Of a stretch of 64,000 bases of DNA, positions 53,837-62,599 are shown in pieces. Location of the stretch: the NCBI RefSeq assembly GCF_014196345.1, contig NZ_JACIDN010000003.1, forward strand, positions 310,001 through 374,000. Reading direction: 5' to 3'. This stretch comes from Methylobacterium brachythecii (GTDB lineage: Bacteria > Pseudomonadota > Alphaproteobacteria > Rhizobiales > Beijerinckiaceae). Both the position numbers and the translations under genes were made by a program. Each line of letters begins with the position of its first letter. Positions within the stretch are counted from its first letter, which is position 1. The notes beneath the pieces were generated by a model, which was given only the letters and a program-made list of their open reading frames with translations, had not been told where the DNA came from and did not search any database.

Positions 53837-54693
53837 TAGGCGGCCAGAGCGGCGGTTGCGGCTTCGACTTCGTTGAAGGTCGGACGGACGTCGCTCATCA
53901 GAGTCTTGCGGGCAAATTCCACCGCCATCACCGGCGGCTGGCCGCCGATATGGGCGAGGAGACCCGCCTTGAGTGAGATGTAGTATTTGGATTCGGCCTC
54001 GAAGAGGCTCTTGAGCGACTGCGCCATGGGCCCGAAGAAGCCATAGGCGACGAAGACGCCGAAGAAGGTGCCGACGAGCGCGCCGCCAATCAGATGGCCC
54101 AGCACCTCCGGCGGCTCTTTGATCGCGCCCATCGTCTTGATCACACCGAGCACGGCGGCGACGATGCCGAGCGCCGGTGTTCCGTCGGCGAGCGACTGCA
54201 TGGCCGACACGACACGCTCCCGCTCCTGGTGGTGCGTCTCGAGTTCCTCATCCATGAGAGCCTCGATCTCGTAGGCGTTGTTGACGCCAAGCGTCACCAT
54301 ACGCATGTAGTCGCAGACGAACTCGACCGCGTGATGGTTCGCTGCAAACGTCGGGAAGGCTTCGAACAGCGTCGACTCGCTCGGATTTTCAATGTGCGGC
54401 TCGAGCGCCATCAAACCTTTCTGCTTCACAAGTTTGTACAGCGAATACTGCATCCCCAGCAGTTCGACATAGCATTGCTGCGTGTATTTGGGGCCCTTTA
54501 CCAGCGTGCCCAGCATTGCAGGCACGGCCTTGAGCACTGGCCCGATGTTGCCGATGACGAAGGCACCGATCGCCGCGCCGAGGATGATGACGAACTCGTA
54601 CGGCTGCCAAAGGACTTCCAGGTGGCCGCCCATCTGCGCGTAGCTGCCGAAGACGCAGCCGAAGACGATCAGTGTGCCGACGATCAGCCGCAT
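53836..54693 (-). CDS. motA: Flagellar stator protein MotA
   Basis: Membrane protein of 285 residues forming the stator ion channel with MotB. The ATG at 54693 gives the normal MotA length and the family start MRLIVGTLIVFGCVFGSYAQ; an open frame to 54732 adds 13 residues without MotA character. Four hydrophobic segments are visible, with the cytoplasmic loop between helices 2 and 3 carrying the charged region that pushes on FliG. LGIVAAVLGVIKTMG and GGALVGTFFGVFVAYGFFGP form the last two helices. It is followed by a palindrome and motB. Confidence 0.93.
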   Translation of the reverse strand: MRLIVGTLIVFGCVFGSYAQMGGHLEVLWQPYEFVIILGAAIGAFVIGNIGPVLKAVPAMLGTLVKGPKYTQQCYVELLGMQYSLYKLVKQKGLMALEPHIENPSESTLFEAFPTFAANHHAVEFVCDYMRMVTLGVNNAYEIEALMDEELETHHQERERVVSAMQSLADGTPALGIVAAVLGVIKTMGAIKEPPEVLGHLIGGALVGTFFGVFVAYGFFGPMAQSLKSLFEAESKYYISLKAGLLAHIGGQPPVMAVEFARKTLMSDVRPTFNEVEAATAALAA

Positions 54694-54936
54694 AGTTTGC
54701 CATCCTTGCGTGGCAGCAGGTACAGCCCGCACGCAGCTACCAATGATCTGACAAATCGCTGGTCATGGTTAAGGTCGAGTTTAGAGCCGTGGAGAGAGCG
54801 CTGCGGCGATGATGATGCTCATCAGGAGCGCAGCCACGCCGTGATCCCATATTCTCCCTCATTCCGAGGTGAGTGGGTGGGATCCGAACGACCGGATGCG
54901 TGGGAATTCGGTGGGACGGCTGTGGCGAAAGCGCTA

Positions 54937-54985
54937 GATCACGCTGCGTTTTGACGGAATCTGTCAAAACGCAGAAAGCGTGATC
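54937..54985. repeat. Palindromic intergenic element A
   Basis: Inverted repeat: GATCACGCT at one end and AGCGTGATC at the other, with inner arms GCGTTTTGAC/GTCAAAACGC nested around a short centre (GGAATCT). Its composition resembles the palindromic elements repeated across Hyphomicrobiales genomes. Confidence 0.78.
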
Positions 54986-54997
54986 AATTCAATAGTT

Positions 54998-55049
54998 TAG
55001 AGCATGCTTTCCGCGAAAAACCGTTGCCACTTTTTCACAGCATGCTCTA
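54998..55049. repeat. Palindromic intergenic element B
   Basis: Outer arms TAGAGCATGCT/AGCATGCTCTA form an 11-base-pair stem; the inside contains TTCCGCGAAAAACCG and CACTTTTTCAC, as in the well-known rhizobial-type mosaic palindromes. It lies 12 bases from element A and 40 bases before the ABM gene. Confidence 0.78.
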
Positions 55050-55088
55050 TGAGCGCGCCGACACGACAGGCGGAGCAGGCAGCGAGTC

Positions 55089-55388
55089 ATGATCCTCGAA
55101 ATCGCACAGATCGACGTGAAGGCCGGGTCCGAATCCCAGTTCGAGGCGGGGATCGAGAAGGCGGCTGCGATCTTCAAGGCCGCGAAAGGATGCCGCAGCT
55201 TCCAGGTACGGCGCTCTGTGGAGAAGCCGCAGCGCTACCGCCTGCTGATCGAGTGGGACACGCTGGAGGCGCACACCAAGGACTTCACCGGCTCGCAGCC
55301 GTGGCAGGACTATCGCGCAATGGTCTCGACGTATTTCGAGAGCCCGCCCCAGGTCGAGCATACCGAGCTGACGCTTCAGGCGTTCTGA
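55089..55388 (+). CDS. ABM-domain (antibiotic biosynthesis monooxygenase-like) protein
   Basis: Dimeric ferredoxin-like fold protein of 99 residues. The ABM pattern is visible: ILEIAQIDVKAGSESQFEAG, then EKAAAIFKAAKGCRSFQV with the typical small-residue stretch, LLIEWDTLEAHTKDFTGS and WQDYRAMVSTYFESPPQVEH. Family members include monooxygenases and heme or small-aromatic-binding proteins; nothing fixes the substrate here. It is 59 bases before hemC, which is suggestive but not proof of a tetrapyrrole link. Confidence 0.85.
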   Translation: MILEIAQIDVKAGSESQFEAGIEKAAAIFKAAKGCRSFQVRRSVEKPQRYRLLIEWDTLEAHTKDFTGSQPWQDYRAMVSTYFESPPQVEHTELTLQAF

Positions 55389-55447
55389 GTGCGCAACCGC
55401 GGGGGTGGGCGTGACACTCCGAGGCCGCCTCGGCTACGACGGTTGCC

Positions 55448-56377
55448 ATGAGCCTGTCACGCCCCCTCCGAATCGGCACCCGCGGCAGCCCGATGGCGCT
55501 CGCCCAGACCGGCATGGTCCGCGACCGGATCGTGGCCGCCAATCCGGGGATCGAGACCGAGATCGTCGTGGTCTCCACCGTCGCGGACCGCATCCTCGAC
55601 CGGCCGCTCTCCGAGATCGGCGGCAAGGGGCTCTTCACGAAGGAGCTGGAGCAGGCGCTGTTCGCCGAGGAGGTCGACGTCGCCGTGCACTCGATGAAGG
55701 ACGTCGAGACCTGGCTGCCGCACGGCCTCGTGATCGCCTGCATCCTGGAGCGTGACGATCCACGCGACGCCTTCCTCTCCGCCAACGGCGCCAATGGATT
55801 TTCGGACCTGCCTGCGGGCGCCAGGGTCGGCACTTCGTCGCTCAGGCGCGGTGCGCAGGTCCTGATGAAGCGGCCGGATCTGAAGATCGTGCCGCTACGC
55901 GGGAACGCCAATACCCGGATGCGCAAGCTCGAATCGGGCGAGTGCGACGCCACGCTCCTCGCCTTGGCCGGCCTGCAGCGGCTGGGCATGGAAAACGTCG
56001 CCCGCAGCGTGCTCTCCGTCGAGGAGATGCTGCCCGCGGTGGCGCAGGGAGCGCTCGGCATCGAGACGCGCGCCGGCGACGACGCCATCCGGGCGCTGCT
56101 CCAACCTATCGCCTGCGCGAGAACCACCACCGCGCTCGATGCGGAACGAGGGTTGCTAGCCGAGCTCGACGGCTCCTGCCGTACGCCGATCGCGGCGCTC
56201 GCCCGGATCGAGGGCGACCGCCTCAGCCTCGATGGCCTGCTTTTCCTGCCCGACGGCAGCCGGCACTGGGCGGTGACCCGAGAGGGTTCCGTCAGCGATG
56301 CCGCCGCGATCGGCCGTGATGCTGGGGCCGAGCTGAAGCGCGCAGCGGGCGACACCTACGCACGGCACCTGCAGTAA
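55448..56377 (+). CDS. hemC: Porphobilinogen deaminase (hydroxymethylbilane synthase) HemC
   Basis: Cytosolic enzyme of 309 residues that links four porphobilinogen molecules into hydroxymethylbilane for heme, chlorophyll and cobalamin synthesis. Motifs: RIGTRGSPMALAQT at the start, GGKGLFTKELEQAL, VAVHSMKDVET, GTSSLRRGAQV and VPLRGNANTRMRKLESGECD. The dipyrromethane cofactor is attached to Cys244 in LDGSCRTPI. The ATG at 55448 gives the full N-terminus. Confidence 0.96.
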   Translation: MSLSRPLRIGTRGSPMALAQTGMVRDRIVAANPGIETEIVVVSTVADRILDRPLSEIGGKGLFTKELEQALFAEEVDVAVHSMKDVETWLPHGLVIACILERDDPRDAFLSANGANGFSDLPAGARVGTSSLRRGAQVLMKRPDLKIVPLRGNANTRMRKLESGECDATLLALAGLQRLGMENVARSVLSVEEMLPAVAQGALGIETRAGDDAIRALLQPIACARTTTALDAERGLLAELDGSCRTPIAALARIEGDRLSLDGLLFLPDGSRHWAVTREGSVSDAAAIGRDAGAELKRAAGDTYARHLQ

Positions 56378-56393
56378 AGGAGCGGCGAGGGCC

Positions 56394-57461
56394 TCAAGCC
56401 ACGCTGCGCTCGATCTCCTCCTCGTCGCAGATCACGCCCGAGACACCGGCGAATTCGGCCTTCGTGGCATAGCTCGCGGCAACGGCGGATGCCCCGGCGC
56501 GGTCGGGCGCGAAAGCGCCGAGAAACGAGCGCATGACGTGGCCGACGCCGGCATCGGTGATGGTGCGCAGGTCGTCGTTGAAATAGCGCCCGGCCGGGCC
56601 ACTACCTGTGATGATCTCGTAGGACGGAAAGTAGACCGTGGCCGGATCGGAGCCGTCGCAGACTTCGCCGGCCGCAGCCCGCAGCACCGCCTTCGAGTAA
56701 CCGTTCGATTCGAGCACGTGCCGGTCCCGATAGGTCGCGATCATCGGCACGGGCGAGACCGTGACGATGACCCGCGAGACCGGATTGACGGAACGCAGCC
56801 GGGCCAGGAATCCTCTCAGGTCCCCGGCGATTTCACCCGCGCCCGCGGTGACGCAGGCATATGCGGCGGGATCGAAGATGCCACCCGCGACGCCTGGCGC
56901 GATCGGCAGGGCAGCGCCGTCGGAGAGGTAGCGCCACCCCTCGTTGAGGCCGAGCGTGAGAACGAAGACGTCGAGGGTTTCGAACAGGGCGCGAACCTGT
57001 GCGAGATGCGCATCGCGCGCCGCAAGCACGTCTGCCTCGCTCGCGAAGCCTGCAGGCTCGATGGTCGGGCGGAACGGATCGACCCAGCGGCCGTCCTGCC
57101 TCTGCCAAGCCGTCAGCTCGGGCTGGAAGGTGCCGTAAGCCCTGTCGAAGAGCTGAACGAGTTGGCGGGTATAGTAGATGTTGCCGTAGCGGGCCGAATA
57201 GGTGCCGAACTGGCGTGACTCGGCCTCGGCGTTCGGCGTGCCCTCGGGCGCAGTCTCGGTGACGTAGTAATTGAAGCCCGCATCGCGCAGGGCCTCGGCG
57301 ACGCGCTGGGCGAAGCAGGACCCAGCGGTCGCGACCCGATCCTCGCGCCGGATCGCGAAGGCCGCCCTCGGCCGCGGATCGACCGCGAAGGGCGGCACGC
57401 CAGCCACGGCCTTGCGCCAGAATCGCTCGGCCGGTAGATCGCTGTAAGGGTTCGTCGCCAC
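56394..57461 (-). CDS. GSCFA domain protein
   Basis: Protein of 355 residues with the name-giving GSCFA motif at 47-51 (ATAGSCFAQRVAEAL) and later VITVSPVPMIATY, where the second conserved block of the family lies. GSCFA proteins are distant SGNH/GDSL-type hydrolases with the catalytic Ser in the first block; substrates are unknown, though several sit in polysaccharide clusters. The start is GTG at 57461. It diverges from a WcbI-like gene across 191 bases. The pairing suggests a shared role in surface glycan modification, an inference. Confidence 0.85.
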   Translation of the reverse strand: MATNPYSDLPAERFWRKAVAGVPPFAVDPRPRAAFAIRREDRVATAGSCFAQRVAEALRDAGFNYYVTETAPEGTPNAEAESRQFGTYSARYGNIYYTRQLVQLFDRAYGTFQPELTAWQRQDGRWVDPFRPTIEPAGFASEADVLAARDAHLAQVRALFETLDVFVLTLGLNEGWRYLSDGAALPIAPGVAGGIFDPAAYACVTAGAGEIAGDLRGFLARLRSVNPVSRVIVTVSPVPMIATYRDRHVLESNGYSKAVLRAAAGEVCDGSDPATVYFPSYEIITGSGPAGRYFNDDLRTITDAGVGHVMRSFLGAFAPDRAGASAVAASYATKAEFAGVSGVICDEEEIERSVA

Positions 57462-57652
57462 GATCGACCCGTCTCCATCATCCGGAACGCCGGCAGTCTC
57501 GCCCGTGACCGGACCAGCCCGGCGCGTTCACCGCCCTGACCTTCTCGATACCATCCTGGGCAACACCGTGGCGCTCACCTGCACCTGCGCCCGAACGGCG
57601 CGGGCCGAAGATCGCCGTCATCGGTAATTGCCAGGCGGAGGGCGTCGCGCAG

Positions 57653-58525
57653 GTGCTGCAGCTTCTGATGCCCGATGCGCAGGTCGAGCTCCAGCTCATC
57701 GCCCATTTGCAGCGGCGCTTCGGCGATCACGACGGGCTGGCGCAGCACCTGCGCGATAGCGACTTCGTCTTCTCGCACTTTTTTTGGCTCGCCTCGTTTC
57801 CCGGCGGCAATACGATCGATCTGCAACGCAAGCTTCCGCGCCTGCGGATGTTTCCCGTCGTGGTCTTCCCGGCTTTCCACCCGGACATGATCTATGTCGG
57901 CGACATCGCCAGCCTGAGGCTGTCGGCGCTGGTCCATGGCCCGCTCGGGCCGTCGCACTCGGCGATCGCGCTATTCGGCTTCCTCGAAGGCCTCAGCGTC
58001 GAGGCGACGCTCGGCCTCTATACCGGCGCCGTCTTCGAGCGCCTCGGCTACCATCGCGCCTGGGACGAGGGGGCGGCGCATCTACTCGGTGCCGCGCGGG
58101 AGGTCGGGTTCGGTCTGGAGGCGGAGTTCGTGCGCTGGCAGCGCCGCGGCTGCTTCATGCACGACAGCAACCATCCGAAGCTGCACGTGCTCGCTGACAT
58201 CGCAACCCGGCTCGCCGTGGAGGCTGGCCTCCAGCCGCTCGATCTGGCCGCGGAGGAGTATCTGCCCGACTTGCTCGTCGAGGAGGCTTTGTGGCCGGTC
58301 TATCCCGCCATCGCGAGCCATTACGGCGTGAGCGCGCAGGACATGTTCCGGGCGAAGACCGCGAAGGGCCGACCGCCGAGGCTCTATGATCTGAAGAGTT
58401 TCGTCGCCGAGAGCTTCGCGCGTTACGCGCAAGTGCCGCGTGAGCAGTTGAGAGCGGACCGCATCGAGGCCTGGCGTGGGGATCCCGGGATCCGGGCGCT
58501 GTTCCGTTCAGCCGGTGGCGCTTAG
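57653..58525 (+). CDS. WcbI-like polysaccharide biosynthesis acyltransferase-family protein
   Basis: The frame from the GTG at 57653 codes for 290 residues with SHFFWLASFPGGNTIDLQRK, VVVFPAFHPDMIYVG and the late AKTAKGRPPRLYDLKSFVAE, which fit the WcbI family (putative capsule acetyltransferases). However, the family's opening motif, KIAVIGNCQA (GNCQA at 57623-57637), lies in frame upstream of this GTG. The frame is open back to 57509 but contains no ATG, GTG or TTG before 57653. The true start may be CTG at 57536 or another rare codon, or the N-terminus may be frameshifted. It ends 18 bases inside the convergent response regulator gene. Confidence 0.72.
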   Translation: MLQLLMPDAQVELQLIAHLQRRFGDHDGLAQHLRDSDFVFSHFFWLASFPGGNTIDLQRKLPRLRMFPVVVFPAFHPDMIYVGDIASLRLSALVHGPLGPSHSAIALFGFLEGLSVEATLGLYTGAVFERLGYHRAWDEGAAHLLGAAREVGFGLEAEFVRWQRRGCFMHDSNHPKLHVLADIATRLAVEAGLQPLDLAAEEYLPDLLVEEALWPVYPAIASHYGVSAQDMFRAKTAKGRPPRLYDLKSFVAESFARYAQVPREQLRADRIEAWRGDPGIRALFRSAGGA

Positions 58526-58906
58526 CAGCGAGTCCTCGCCGGAGGCCTGCACCATCATCCGGGCCAGCGAGATGATCTCGCGCACTTGGAAGGGCTTGTG
58601 AACGAAGATGCTCCCCGGGACCGTACGCCGCGCGATATGAGGGGCGGTCGACGCGTAGATCACCGGACGCCGGGGATGCCGCTCGCGATAGGCCGCCGCG
58701 ACCTCCCAGCCATCGATGATGCCCGGCAGCGAGATGTCGGTGAACAGCCAGTCGATCTCGGAGGCGCGCTGCCGCAGCATCGTCAGCGCGTCCTCTCCGC
58801 TGGATGTGGCGAAGACGCGGATGCCCTGCTGCTCGCAGAGGCTCGTGAGCATCTCGAGCAGGAGATAGTTGTCTTCGACGATGAGGACGCTGGCGGACTG
58901 CGTCAT
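58508..58906 (-). CDS. Single-domain response regulator
   Basis: Stand-alone receiver domain of 132 residues: acidic pair EDN near the start, phosphoacceptor Asp57 in DWLFTDISLPG, and the conserved Lys in FVHKPF. There is no output domain, so it probably relays phosphate or binds a partner, like CheY or Spo0F. The start at 58906 (MTQSASVLIVEDN) is preferred over the open frame to 58951. An Hpt protein gene diverges 186 bases away and is a plausible phosphorelay partner. Confidence 0.9.
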   Translation of the reverse strand: MTQSASVLIVEDNYLLLEMLTSLCEQQGIRVFATSSGEDALTMLRQRASEIDWLFTDISLPGIIDGWEVAAAYRERHPRRPVIYASTAPHIARRTVPGSIFVHKPFQVREIISLARMMVQASGEDSLLSATG

Positions 58907-59092
58907 GGCTCTCGACCCGGTCTCGGAACAGGCGCGGCCAAGCCGTGCCATGCTCTCGGTTCAATCTTGGTTCCGAGACACGCGCTGACCGAGGAGTCGC
59001 ATCATGCTCTCATCATTCAAGAAGCATCCGAAATGGTTAATCTCCGATAAACGCTCTCCGGATAACCTAGCGAAATCAGGAGAACTGACAGA

Positions 59093-59455
59093 ATGATGAA
59101 CCCTGCTGGTGGGCCATCCGGCGACGTCGATCCGGCCATCTGCGATCCGGAGACGCTGGCCGACCTCGCGGACCTGTTCGGGAAAGAGCGCCTTGCGCAT
59201 CTGCTCGCCGGTCTCGACGAGGAGATCGCCCGGCGCCTGGGTCAGGCCACCACGACGAGCACCGATCTCGGCGCCAATGCCCACGCCCTGGTCTCGGTCA
59301 GCGGCACGCTCGGCTTCATGAGCCTGTCGCAGGCCTGCATGGCGCTCGAGCAGGCCTGTCTCGACGGCGCGAGCCTCGATGCCTCCCTCCAGGCCGTGCA
59401 GGCCGAGGCGGCGCGGGCAAGGCCGGAGATCGCGAAGCTGCGCGGCAGCCTCTGA
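59093..59455 (+). CDS. Hpt domain phosphotransfer protein
   Basis: Histidine-containing phosphotransfer protein of 120 residues, all-helical in appearance. The phosphoacceptor is probably His64 in GANAHALVSVSGTLGF, the Hpt pattern of His followed by hydrophobic and small residues. An AGGAGA ribosome site precedes the ATG-ATG start. It is divergent from the single-domain receiver gene, which suggests a phosphorelay with a histidine kinase elsewhere. About 300 bases with no clear gene separate it from pal, containing a six-base-pair hairpin AAGGTT/AACCTT at 59647-59663. Confidence 0.85.
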   Translation: MMNPAGGPSGDVDPAICDPETLADLADLFGKERLAHLLAGLDEEIARRLGQATTTSTDLGANAHALVSVSGTLGFMSLSQACMALEQACLDGASLDASLQAVQAEAARARPEIAKLRGSL

Positions 59456-59751
59456 CCCGGCTGTTGTCTCGGCGCCACAGACGCCCGCCATCTCGCACCG
59501 CAACCCATCGCGCCGCCGCGACGCCGCAATCGGGGCGCGAAGAAAGCTGCGCCGTTCCGGTGGATCGGCCGAGGCGAGAGCACCAGACGACGCGTGCGAT
59601 CACGCACCGCATCAGGGATTAAACCAGCACACGGAAAGCTCTCGTCAAGGTTGATCGAACCTTCGCTTAACCGCATGGGCCTACAAGGGCCTGGACGAAG
59701 CATTCACGGCGCGGCCCAACACGAATTCAGGCCGCGCGAGGAGACCAGACC

Positions 59752-60255
59752 ATGTTCACATCCGCTCGCTTCCGCGTGCTCCCCCTGGCCGTCGCGCTCT
59801 GCGCCGCGCTCAGCGTCGGCGCCTGCTCCAACGACAAGGACCTCGCGGACGCCTCGGCCTTCGGCGCCGGAGCGGCCACGCCGGGCAGCGCGCAGGACTT
59901 CGTGGTCAATGTTGGCGACCGCGTGTTCTTCGAATCCGACTCGACGGATCTGACCCCCACCGCCACCGCCACCCTCGACAAGCAGGCCTCCTGGCTGCAG
60001 CGCTACCCGCGCTACACCTTCCTGATCGAGGGCCATGCCGACGAGCGTGGCACCCGCGAGTACAACTTCTCCCTCGGCGCCCGCCGCGCCCAGGCGGTGC
60101 AGGACTACCTCTCTTCGCGCGGCATCGCAGGCTCGCGCATGCGCACCGTCTCCTACGGCAAGGAGCGCCCGGTGGCCGTGTGCAACGACATCTCCTGCTG
60201 GTCGCAGAACCGCCGCGCCGTCAGCGTTCTCGACGGCGGCCGCGCCGGTTCCTGA
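59752..60255 (+). CDS. pal: Peptidoglycan-associated lipoprotein Pal
   Basis: Outer-membrane lipoprotein of 167 residues with signal and lipobox SVGAC (Cys25). The OmpA-like domain binds peptidoglycan: RVFFESDSTDLTPTATATLD, FLIEGHADERGTREYN and SLGARRAQAVQDYL, with SYGKERPVAV near the end. Part of the Tol-Pal system for outer-membrane constriction and integrity. Here pal is followed by cpoB, but tolB is not directly upstream and is not in this window. Confidence 0.95.
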   Translation: MFTSARFRVLPLAVALCAALSVGACSNDKDLADASAFGAGAATPGSAQDFVVNVGDRVFFESDSTDLTPTATATLDKQASWLQRYPRYTFLIEGHADERGTREYNFSLGARRAQAVQDYLSSRGIAGSRMRTVSYGKERPVAVCNDISCWSQNRRAVSVLDGGRAGS

Positions 60256-60370
60256 TCACGTCCGAGTTCACCCGTGCCCAGCGGTCCTCATTTTGCCGCG
60301 AGCCGGGCCTTCTGATACGGCGCGCAGGCGGTTGACCCGCGCGCACGTCTCTCGACCGGTGCCTTAAGCC

Positions 60371-61357
60371 ATGCTCCGTCGCCTGCTTCTCGCCTCGTCC
60401 TTCGCCGGCAGCCTCGTCTTCTTCGGAAGCCCGCAGGCGTTGGCGCAGGATGCCGCCGACGTAATCGTCCGTCTCAACCGGGTCGAGAACGTCACGCGCC
60501 AGCTCTCCGGCCAGATTGAAACCCTCCAGTACGAGAACCGCCAGCTCAAGGAGCAGCTGCGCAAGTTCCAGGAGGATGTCGAGTTCCGCCTGCAGGAGGG
60601 CTCCAAAGGCGGAGGAGGCGCGCCCAAGCGCACTCCGTCGGCCAGTCCGCCCTCGGGCACCAATCCCGGCGAAGGCCGGCCCGGCAAGCGCGGTGACGCC
60701 TTCGATCCCGAGCAGCATCCCGGCGCTCCTGGTGCTCCGCGTCAGATCGGCACGGCGACGCCGTCGGCGCCCGTCGCCAACCCGCCGGTCACGCCACGCG
60801 AGGCCCAGGGCTCGCACCGGATTCCTGCTGCGATCGATTACGAGAGTGCGGACGACGACCAGGATAACGGCCCCAGCGGTCCGGTGGACCTGTCGCCGCC
60901 GCCCTCCGTGCCGACCACGGGTGCCATCGAGCCGACGCCGTCGACTAGTGTCGCGGCCACCGGCACCGGCGACGCGAAATCCGATTTCGAGGCTGCCTAT
61001 GCCCTCGTTCAGGGCCGCCAATACGAGCAGGCCGAGATGAGCCTGCGGCAGTTCATCCAGTCGCATCCGCGCGACAAGCTGGTGCCGAAGGCGACGTACT
61101 GGCTCGGCGAGAGCTACCTGCAGCGCAATCGCTCCCGTGAAGCGGCCGAGCAGTTCCTCAAGGTCTCGACGGACTATGCCGGATCGCCCGTCGCCCCCGA
61201 GGCGATGCTCAAGCTCGGCACGTCGCTCAACGCACTCGGCGCCAAGGCCCAAGCTTGCGCGACGCTGGCCGAGATCGAGCGCAAGTATCCGAGCGCGACG
61301 AATACCGTCCGGCAAGGCGTCGAGCGCGAGCAGAAGCGCGCGCGCTGCGCCGCGTGA
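60371..61357 (+). CDS. cpoB: Cell division coordinator CpoB (YbgF)
   Basis: Periplasmic protein of 328 residues that links Tol-Pal with peptidoglycan synthesis during division. A signal peptide ends near QALAQ. A coiled-coil segment follows (ENVTRQLSGQIETLQYENRQ, about 38-75), then a Pro-rich linker, and the C-terminal TPR domain (about 200-325) with FEAAYALVQGRQYEQAEMSL and PKATYWLGESYLQRNRSREA. It overlaps tilS by four bases (GTGA). Confidence 0.94.
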   Translation: MLRRLLLASSFAGSLVFFGSPQALAQDAADVIVRLNRVENVTRQLSGQIETLQYENRQLKEQLRKFQEDVEFRLQEGSKGGGGAPKRTPSASPPSGTNPGEGRPGKRGDAFDPEQHPGAPGAPRQIGTATPSAPVANPPVTPREAQGSHRIPAAIDYESADDDQDNGPSGPVDLSPPPSVPTTGAIEPTPSTSVAATGTGDAKSDFEAAYALVQGRQYEQAEMSLRQFIQSHPRDKLVPKATYWLGESYLQRNRSREAAEQFLKVSTDYAGSPVAPEAMLKLGTSLNALGAKAQACATLAEIERKYPSATNTVRQGVEREQKRARCAA

Positions 61358-62466
61358 CCGGCGGGCAGGGCACCGACCAACTGGCGCGCGCCCTCGCTCC
61401 GTACCTCTTCGTAGACTCTGCGCCGCGCCTCGTTCTGCTCGCCGTCTCCGGCGGCCCGGACTCGACGGCGCTCATGTATGCCGCAGCGAGCGGCGCGCCC
61501 GAACGATCGCTCGCAGTCGCCACAGTCGATCACGCCCTCAGGCCGGACTCGACGCGCGAGGCCGAGAATGTCGGGCAGCTCGCGAGGAGGCTAGGTCTCC
61601 GCCACGCCATCCTTACCTGGGACACGCGACCGCGCGGCGGCATCCAGGCTGGGGCCCGCGCAGCGCGTTATCGTTTGCTCGCCAGCCATGCCGCCGAGAT
61701 CGGCGCGAGCCTCGTGCTGACCGCCCATACCGCCGACGATCAAGCCGAAACCGTGCTGATGCGACTGATGGCGGGAAGCGGCCCGGCGGGGCTTGCCGGC
61801 ATGGCCCGCGAGCGTGTTCTCGGCGCCGGCATCCGGCTGGCGAGACCGTTCCTCGACATTCCGAAGGCCGAGCTCGTCGATTATTGCAGGGCGAACGCTC
61901 TGTCCTTCGTGCACGATCCGTCCAATGCCGATGATCGTTTCACGCGCGCCCGGCTGCGCACCCTGATGCCGTCGCTCGCCGCCGAAGGTCTGACTCGAGA
62001 GCGGCTGATGCGATTGGCCGATCGCCTTGCCCGCGATGAGGCCGCGCTCTCGCGAGGAGCGCGCGACTTGCTCGAGGCGGCACGGCGTCCTGCGGTGCCC
62101 AGCGCGTTCGCCCTCGACGGAGCGGCGCTGCTCGCCGCGTCCGAGGCGATCACGCTGCGGGCGCTCGATCGCGCCATCGAATCCGTTCAGCCCGATCCAC
62201 GACGCGCGACGCCGCGCCGGCTGGAGCGACTCGAACGGCTCGTCTTCGATGGCCTGCTGCCCGCTCTCTCTCAGGGCACTCGCCTGCGCCGGACTCTGCG
62301 GGGGACGCTAGTCGAGGTGGCGCCTGCAGGCCTCGTCACGATCGCCCTCGCTCCGCCTCGGCGGTCGGCTCGAAACGACGACACGGACAGCCGCGCCGCA
62401 GCGCCTTCCGATTTACTTGGCAAGGCAGGGGGTGGCGCCTACATTGGCGAGGCGTGTCCGGAGTGA
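61354..62466 (+). CDS. tilS: tRNA(Ile)-lysidine synthase TilS
   Basis: ATP-dependent enzyme of 370 residues that converts the CAU anticodon cytidine of tRNA-Ile2 to lysidine so that it reads AUA. The N-type ATP pyrophosphatase motif is VSGGPDST (31-38), followed by VDHALRPDSTREAE, LTAHTADDQAETVLMRL, and the RPFLDIPKAELVDYC segment. The GTG at 61354 overlaps the cpoB stop. The open frame extends back to 61255 inside cpoB. The C-terminal region is shorter than in E. coli TilS, as usual in alphaproteobacteria. Its substrate tRNA is at 9153-9228. Confidence 0.93.
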   Translation: MTGGQGTDQLARALAPYLFVDSAPRLVLLAVSGGPDSTALMYAAASGAPERSLAVATVDHALRPDSTREAENVGQLARRLGLRHAILTWDTRPRGGIQAGARAARYRLLASHAAEIGASLVLTAHTADDQAETVLMRLMAGSGPAGLAGMARERVLGAGIRLARPFLDIPKAELVDYCRANALSFVHDPSNADDRFTRARLRTLMPSLAAEGLTRERLMRLADRLARDEAALSRGARDLLEAARRPAVPSAFALDGAALLAASEAITLRALDRAIESVQPDPRRATPRRLERLERLVFDGLLPALSQGTRLRRTLRGTLVEVAPAGLVTIALAPPRRSARNDDTDSRAAAPSDLLGKAGGGAYIGEACPE

Positions 62467-62599
62467 CCCTCCTTCACCGAACGTTGCCGTTATCCACGTC
62501 TCCCTGGGGAGAAGTGTGAAACGGGGAGCGTACGGGTAAGGCTCACTCAGCGAGGCATGAGTGGACGGCTCGCAGCGCTCGTCCTGGAATGATTGGTCG

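Larger units (their letters stand above)
54694..55088. other. Intergenic region with palindromic repeats
   Basis: The region between motA and the ABM gene holds no credible gene. It contains two palindromic repeat elements (54937-54985 and 54998-55049) and must include the motA promoter on the minus strand. No flagellar-type promoter could be recognised with confidence. Confidence 0.55.
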
